Positions 49,013-64,000 of a stretch of 64,000 bases of DNA are shown here, one piece after another; within the stretch, counting starts at the first letter, position 1; each line of letters opens with the position of its first letter. The translations under genes and the position numbers were made by a program. Under the pieces are notes generated by a model. That model was not told the origin of the DNA. It saw only the letters and a list, made by a program, of their open reading frames with translations, and ran no database searches. Location of the stretch: NCBI GenBank assembly GCA_002633005.1, contig NMRA01000285.1:152115-216114 (forward strand), in the 5' to 3' direction. The stretch comes from Phoronis australis (Eukaryota > Phoronida > Phoronidae).

Positions 49013-49046
49013 TTTTACCCGGCAACGTGTTGTTTGTCGGGTAAAA
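49013..49046 (+). promoter_or_regulatory. Hairpin abutting the small-protein start codon
   Basis: TTTTACCCGGCAAC and GTTTGTCGGGTAAAA form a stem of about 14 pairs with a five-base loop. The A of the ATG at 49046 is the last paired base. It could affect transcription or initiation, or be part of a small palindromic repeat. Confidence 0.4.
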
Positions 49047-49912
49047 TGGCGGCTTGGAAACGAAGGTGTGTCAAGAATGGTGAGTTCTAAATGGTCAATT
49101 AAGCCGCCACTCAAAATACTGGCGATGGGTCAGTTATAAACATTCTCGAATGTGAACACAGTCGATTGGTTTGATGGTGTATTGCTGTGATTTTCTTAGT
49201 AGTGTTTGGCTTTTGTTGTTGTATGTGTGTGTGTCAGAGTGCAGTGAACACTATAGTTAGGCTCTTCATACGATGTTTGTTGAATTTCGTCATATTACAA
49301 GAAATGTTGAAGTATTTGATTGTTTATTGTGTATAAGAACTGTACTGCAACTTGCTCTGTTAAAACTTTACATAATGAGCTTTTTATATTCAGCAGAAGA
49401 TTAATTGCATTTCATGCTACTTAATGTTCATTCTTTGATATTTCAAATGGTATTGTCTCTGAACCCAACTTGGTTTGCACCTCTTGATTAGCAAGTAAAA
49501 TTTAAATAAAAATACACCGAAGGATACTCTGCAGCGTGATTACCTACTTTTTGTTTGTTTCTGGTCCATGTGAGCAACACAGTTGTAGAACTTAATCAGT
49601 CGTTAGTAGTTATTTTTGTTTTACGCTTAGCAAGGATGTTACAGTAGTGCTCTGTTACATGAAGAGATCTCTCATTGTTTCAATCAAAACTACAAGTATG
49701 AGACAGACAGTGTTGATCATTTTGTTAACACTTTTGTTTCAGGGAAAGTGGTGGAAAAAAGAAACAGTCCAATGCCAACCAATCAACTTGCTGATTTGTG
49801 GCACACGGATGAGGCTCCAACAAATGAGAACCTTGGTTTGCAGTCAATAGCCACAAGTTGGGTTTCATTGGTTAATAAACCAGTCGAGCTGTCAAAACTT
49901 TACTACTTGTAA
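49046..49912 (+). CDS. Candidate two-exon small protein (67 residues)
   Basis: Exon 1 is 49046-49079 (MAAWKRRCVKN plus one base), followed by a GTGAGT donor. Exon 2 is 49743-49912, after a TTTTGTTTCAG acceptor. The join leaves an open frame of 68 codons to a TAA at 49910-49912, running through MPTNQLADLWHTDEA and ATSWVSLVNKPVELSKLYYL. The start reads AAAATGGCGGC, close to the TISU element (SAASATGGCGGC) used by short 5' UTR genes, and also a YY1-like motif. I do not recognise the protein. Alternatively the first exon may be part of a repeat, and exon 2 may be the last exon of the DOCK gene in another frame. Confidence 0.45.
49743..49794 (+). CDS. DOCK7: Candidate last DOCK exon (alternative to TAA at 41481)
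   Basis: Joined to exon 45 through the 9-nt microexon, the frame continues as RESGGKKKQSNANQSTC and stops at TGA 49792-49794, giving a protein of about 2,119 residues, close to human DOCK7. The tail is basic and polar. The same acceptor also fits the small-protein frame, so only transcript data can assign it. Confidence 0.35.
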
Positions 49913-49925
49913 CTGTCTTTAAGTA

Positions 49926-49997
49926 CATGCACCTTTCTCTACCGTTGTCATGCACCTTTCTCTACCGTTGTCATGCACCTTTCTCTACCGTTGTCAT
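49926..49997 (+). repeat. 23-bp triplicate
   Basis: Three copies of CATGCACCTTTCTCTACCGT plus TGT, just after the small-protein stop codon. Confidence 0.93.
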
Positions 49998-50940
49998 GCA
50001 TTTTGAGAACCATTTTAGCTTATCAACATGCGTGATGCGAGTGGAATTTCTTTCTCTATAATTTAAAGTGGTCCAAATAATTTTCTTTTAATATTTTAAA
50101 ACATTAGGATTTTTACAGTCGGCCAACCATGAAGATAAGTTCTGTTTAGTTTTTTGTGCAACGTCTAAGATTTAATATGTGCCCATTTGTTTTTATATTC
50201 ACTTTTCTGGTATTTTAATTTATTATCATAGTGCACTATGTATATTATTTTGGTTTTAAAAAACCAGTGCATTTACTCTCATTAGATAATTGTGTGTAAC
50301 ACGTCTAGCATTTAATGAAGTTCAACCTGATGCTTAATACAAAGTATAAATTGAAGACTTGAAGTTTTCTTTCAATTGCGTAACAGGAAGTTCTACAAGG
50401 GAGATTATCCCTAAATCTTCTAGTTCACTAGTTTCTTTTACACCAATCTCCAGCCAGTCAAAATAACAATTCAGTCTGTTGTTTCTCGAACCACCTCCAA
50501 CCTCCTGTTCAGTAACTCTAGGACCTCACTAAAAAGCAAGACTTCCTGAGATTACACGAGATATTACCTTTTTTTAAATGAGATCACATGACTTTGGCTA
50601 GATTTTAGCTAGGACGTAGCATTACTGAACGCATGCCAGGTCCTTGTGCTTTCTTTGATTATTAATGTAATCTGCAGGATGTCAATGATTATAAAAGGAC
50701 TCCTCCACGTCCAGGTACAACGTTGTTGCTGGTCCCATGGTTGGTTCTTCTGAGGCGGGTCTATTGGCGGTTGTTGTTCGTTGCTTCTTCAGTCATGTCA
50801 ACATCATCAGATGGATATCCAGCTTCCTAGCAAGTTTTGGCCTTGAATCTATAACTAGCTCCGCTGGTGGGCCCACAGTGATGGCCATTCACTACATATC
50901 GAAATGCAACCTCCAAGCTGGTACCAATCTTCTATACTAA
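49998..50940. other. Non-coding, nothing recognised
   Basis: No AATAAA was seen in the first 700 bp, so a transcript end for the exon at 49743 cannot be placed. The plus-strand open frame at 50737-50940 has no recognisable homology. Confidence 0.4.
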
Positions 50941-50944
50941 AGCT

Positions 50945-51800
50945 TACATACCGTAATGCTTTCTCTGCTTCCTCACGCAATCTACGAATATCTGTCTTTT
51001 CTTTCCATGACTACCGAGAGCCTGGAACATTCACAATACGTACTAAGCAGGAAAACCCCTACACCTACTACACCTAACTTCTACAGGAGAGTCATGTTCA
51101 CCAGCCCTGGCCTCTATAACATTCCATTAGCTCAGTAGACTTAGCTTTCTTCCTCTCGTATTCTTCTTCACAGTTCTCCTCCCATGGAATTCGTAGTCAG
51201 TTCAGTAACAATGGTGGACTTCAGGCTCGCCAACCACATCGCAATGTCTGGACGCAATGCTGTTAACACCCAACCTGGGAAAGGAAGTTTCTGCTGCAGG
51301 TCGGCTCTCATCTCTCAGTCACCGCCATTCAGTATAGAAGGATCTTGCGCACCACTGGGTTGGCACTTCTCACCTGTGTGGACAAAATGGACAGGTCTGG
51401 TTTGCCTTGGCTGCTCAGATCTCTTCTTTTCCTCTAGGTCTTAATACATCAGCTGCTGCCTGCCAACACATGTATTTCACCGATGCAGAGTACATCCTCC
51501 CAAATTTCAACAACTGAACTCTACTACGTCCATCGTTTGTACAAACCCACCTGTTGAACCTTCGCATCTTTTGAATAACGCAGGGTCATCACCAACCTAA
51601 ATTCTTCAACCAGAAATGACAATGGTAACTGGAGCTCTGAAGACTGGCTGAACAGCCCCACACGAGAAAAACTGGGTGGCCACTGTCGTAAAGCACTGCT
51701 AACTTTAGACTGTAACAATTGGATTGTTGTTAAATACACTTCATACAGCATCCATCCCCATAGACTACGTGTGATAAGCCTATGTTGGTACATCCAGGCC
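50945..51800 (-). pseudogene. Decayed retroelement ORF, C-terminal part
   Basis: Reading the minus strand, several short frames in the right order recall the C-terminal half of a reverse-transcriptase-bearing element ORF common in marine invertebrates: LVMTLRYSKDAKV (within 51524-51793), then ALRPDIAMW and STIVTELTT near 51190-51275, then EEEYERKKAKSTEL near 51130-51170, SPVEVRCSRCRGF near 51065-51100 and RRLREEAEKAL near 50955-50990. They lie in different frames with stops, so the copy is inactive. The RPD...ELT pattern resembles a PD-(D/E)XK nuclease core. Family assignment is from recall of the pattern, not a search. Confidence 0.5.
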
Positions 51801-53228
51801 TACAGATACTATTTAGTATAAAATTTTACAATGCCTGTACAGCTTGTCACCTCAAAAATGGGTAGCAGGGTTTCATTGATGGTATTCAGCAGTGGACTAC
51901 AAAGGGCAAGTGCTCTAGCCAACTCTCATAATTATTTTGTCACAAACTGTAGCATTTCTCACACACCACAATTAAAACATTCATTTCCCACCTACCCAGT
52001 GTTTTGCGAGGACAGGCCACTCTCAAAACAAGCCAATAAGTTATTGAATCCCATTTATTTCTCAGTGATATATACTGGAGTGACTGTCAGCAGTGCACTT
52101 AAGTCTCATAGGAAAAAAAGAAGATAGTTCAATTAAACAATCACAGAAAAGAAAGTTAAGATATGTATTCATAAAATATACAGCGTGCATAATAATCAGC
52201 ACAAATAATTACATCCACTAGGTATTTTTCAAAAATACGATCTAAAACTCAAAATTTTGCTGTTGATTTTGGAATATGGTCAATGTATATTGAAAAGCAG
52301 ATCAACATATCCAGCACTGGAATTTAAGTCTGACAGATTGTCACATAACCACCATAGTATTTGAAGTCAACCCTGAAAAAGTCCAGTCAATAAAATAATG
52401 TAATATTGACAATTCATACATTTATTTTTATATAGAATACACGGCTAATGGTAACAAAATGCTTTCTTTCAGGTATCAATTGACAAACCAAGAATTATTT
52501 TGTCTACCACCTGAAGTCACCAGTTTCTAATGAATTTTGGCGAAATGGATCATTTATCACAACCCGTTGTGCACGACATTAAATGTTACGCGTTGCCATG
52601 ATACGGAAAGCAAAATTAAATAAAAAATTGAACCGAGGTCTCGTGTTCTGTGCCAGAACTATAAGCGCATATCAAGTCTCAAAATACACCATAACATGGG
52701 TTTACTTTAGAATACCTCTGTACATTAAGTTTGAAAATAATGCAAATAAATTTTAACATGAAATGTGACTATTTTATGAAAGTCAACGCATTTAGTATTT
52801 ATTTGATAAATTAAGCCAACTGACCTCACAATATCTTGCAGCCTAGAAAATAAATTACTAAAAGAGGTTTTGAATAAGGAATAAATCGTAACTTCTGTAT
52901 TTCTTCATTCTGCAAGTAGTGGAAATTTTACATTTGAAACAACAATTGACAGCTTGCGCTTAAAATGCAAATAATTTGGGGGTCGGCAGTTTTTATACTA
53001 AACACTCGAGTATTAAAACATTTAAAGATCATAGTCTGATCACTGAATGTACCACGGAAAAATCACAAAAAAACGTTACAGCATCATATTCTTATGTGCA
53101 CTCGACCATAACAACAATGTCATGAATTTTATAGAGCTAGACATATGTTTGACAAGATTCACATAAGGAGCATCACAATTTCAGTACATTCTAAATGACG
53201 ACCTATTCGCCATGTGACCATCTAAGTG
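51801..53228. other. 3' flank and probable 3' UTR of the SMAP gene
   Basis: No gene was recognised. TTTATT at 52431-52436 is an AATAAA signal on the minus strand, about 0.8 kb past the SMAP stop codon, and could end the transcript. Other such hexamers occur here, so the end is not fixed. Confidence 0.4.
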
Positions 53229-62096
<8,868 letters not shown>

Positions 62097-62108
62097 TCAA
62101 CAATACTT

Positions 62109-62177
62109 TACAGCTTCATGTGCATGGTGCACACCCACATACAGCTTCATGTGCATGGTGCACACCCACATACAGCT
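62109..62177. repeat. 31-bp tandem duplicate
   Basis: Two full copies and the start of a third of TACAGCTTCATGTGCATGGT plus GCACACCCACA, just upstream (in gene sense) of the first SMAP exon seen. Confidence 0.93.
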
Positions 62178-63423
62178 TTTCAAACTCCTTCAGTGTTCCA
62201 AGATAAAAAAGAACATTTGCAGTAATAAAGAAGCATAATTTAACACATATTACGATAATTTTCTTGTGTTTTTCTCAACTCTCCGACTCATTGAAGACAC
62301 TCACGTATTACACAAAAAACAACTGAAGAAGAGAAAGGCTGCAACAAACATTGAAGCTTACCAAAATTTAACCAGACAATAAATTCAAACATATTTTGAA
62401 AGTTTTATTTTCAGATTTGGAACAGTAACAGTGCGGAAAAGTAAAGTACCATTGGAGGTCCACGTAGAATGACACTGACCTTCGTAGATCAACTTCGGCA
62501 GGTCACAAGCTCCAACAATTTGTTTTGCTTCCCAGGTAAATACTTGAATTATTGATTTAAATTATTTTTTTTCAGAGAAATTACATTCCACTAAACCATT
62601 ATAGAAAACAAAAAATTGTAACTAACTTCAACTCACAGAAAATTAACTTTAAGTTTTTTATCAAAAATTCAAATTTTCTGTGTACGTCACTCACACCCGT
62701 TTAAAGGCATTTTTCTCAGTCAGATAAAAAGATAGGAGAAAAATCCGTACACGCTTTAAAAGCTATCAATGAGGCTTATCAATTGGTGTATTTATTAGTT
62801 TCCTAGAATGAACATTTTTTCACAATTGAACAAAATACCCTCTGATTGTACATTCCATTGCAAATGGAATGGCCCATTCACAAACATCAGACAAAGTAAT
62901 GAACTATTCGCAGAGAATACGGAACCTTGGCAGATTCTTGGCTATTGAGCAAAGACATTGTTAGCCAGTCATAATGTCTTTATTGCCCCATGATGTAGTG
63001 AGTCAAATCTACATAAACCATACATGGAATAATACACCATTTGAAGCTGACCTGTTCATGCTTGTCTAAATCTTTGGAAGCGAGGAAACACGAGTTTTCA
63101 AAACGGCGACAAGAGACCAATTTTCTAAAAATAAATTTAGTTGTGGCACAAAATGAATGGTTTGTGGTTTACAAAAGTCTTGGTAAGGGACATTTCCAAC
63201 GTGATTGTGTTAAGAACCCGCTTACTAGGACGTGCAGTCACCCATTTAAACACAATCTGAAAATGGAAAACTCGACTCAAATAACTACATAGTAAACAAA
63301 ATTACGTCTAATGACGCTGATGGGTGCAGTAAAAATAGGAGCGTGTGCAGTGTAAAAACGGTTAGTCAAGCCGATTTGGACTGCTCAAAGAAAAGGTTCA
63401 TTTGTAACGTGATATTTTTATAT
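62178..63423. other. Upstream SMAP intron or 5' flank
   Basis: I looked on the minus strand for the missing ArfGAP start (a CADC-type Cys pair with a preceding ATG) and did not find it. The plus-strand frame 63041-63292 contains GHFQRDC, like half a CCHC zinc knuckle, without the partner cysteines. Confidence 0.45.
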
Positions 63424-63602
63424 GTGTGAAGCATAATTTGTCGAGAAGCTTCCATCTCTACTAGGGCCACCTATAGTTGGTGGTCACTGCCTAGTCCACC
63501 TCTAGGCAATGACCATCGCCTCTGTTGGCCCGAACCAGAGGCGATGCAGAGGCTATAGGCGCTCTGTACGCCAGAAGCTTTTCGACGAATTATGCCTCGC
63601 AC
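63424..63602. mobile_element. 179-bp fold-back element with nested hairpins
   Basis: Outer arms of about 29 bp (GCATAATTTGTCGAGAAGCT and AGCTTTTCGACGAATTATGC cores) pair with few mismatches. Inside are two further hairpins: GGTCACTGCCTAG with CTAGGCAATGACC, and CATCGCCTCTG with CAGAGGCGATG. There is no coding capacity. It is a MITE or fold-back element. Confidence 0.65.
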
Positions 63603-64000
63603 CGACTAAACCATTAAAAAGTCCCGTTGTTATAAATACCTTTTGCGCATAGAGAACATCTTAGGAGGTTGTCGATGTGTTTAATTCGTTCCAACTCGAA
63701 CAAATACTCCCGTTATCAAACTTTTTCTTCGAGCAATCCCTATTTCAGTTCCCAAAATCGTGAACTCAACATTTTTATACTGCGTACGCTCCAATTTTTA
63801 CCGCGCTCGCTAGGTGATGTGACTTCATGACCTCAATCTTTAAATAGGCTAAAGGTGAGCCATTGCGGTCTTGTCAGTCAAATGTTTGTTTCCAAAATGC
63901 CACCACTTATACTTGTCTTTAATTGGCGTTACTTGAAACTGATTGTATTTCAATGAATTATTGTTTGTGTTTGATAAAAATAAATGCTGTTGATATGACA
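63603..64000. other. Right edge, nothing recognised
   Basis: AT-rich sequence. No exon of SMAP or of a neighbouring gene could be identified. Confidence 0.4.

Noticed and set aside
63041-63292. Possible gag-like zinc knuckle (GHFQRDC)
   Set aside because: The two upstream cysteines are missing and no further retroelement protein is nearby; chance or a very old fragment.

Overview
The window is eukaryotic genomic DNA: AT-rich, with short exons, GT-AG introns, many minisatellites and small inverted-repeat elements. Two conserved animal genes can be read. Repeat style and protein similarity suggest a marine invertebrate, but the species cannot be fixed from sequence alone. Single N bases at 6013, 12725 and 24914 mark a draft assembly.

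Layout. Positions 1-4500 are upstream DNA without a recognisable gene. They hold a small inverted-repeat element (2100-2322), a GC-rich repeat-rich island (3305-3670) and the probable promoter of the first gene. Positions 4501-41483 (+ strand) carry a nearly complete DOCK6/7/8-class (DOCK-C, zizimin-type) guanine-nucleotide exchange factor. I traced 45 exons that join in one frame, plus two possible extra 3' exons at 44963-44971 and 49743-49794. The protein would be about 2,100 residues. Exons 2 and 8 each occur twice, inside kilobase-scale near-identical duplications whose junctions are single N bases; these look like assembly artefacts. Positions 41484-53200 are a long 3' flank or last-intron region. 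It holds two inverted-repeat elements, a candidate two-exon 67-codon small protein (49046-49912) and a decayed retroelement ORF on the minus strand (about 50945-51800). Positions 53229-62074 (- strand) carry a SMAP1/2-type ArfGAP, complete at its C-terminus. Its first exon or exons were not found and probably lie beyond the right end. The last 2 kb hold a fold-back element (63424-63602).

Function. The two conserved genes are convergent. DOCK6/7/8 proteins activate Rac/Cdc42 through the DHR-2 domain and bind membranes through DHR-1. SMAP proteins switch off Arf GTPases at clathrin-coated vesicles. Both are small-GTPase regulators acting at membranes, but nothing in the sequence shows that they are co-regulated.

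The most unusual pattern is that local tandem duplication has repeatedly struck splice junctions of the DOCK gene: five acceptor-like copies before exon 8, seven donor copies after exon 28, two acceptor copies before exon 32, and decayed copies of the start of exon 20. The best candidate for something undescribed is the small two-exon ORF with a TISU-like start context at 49046.
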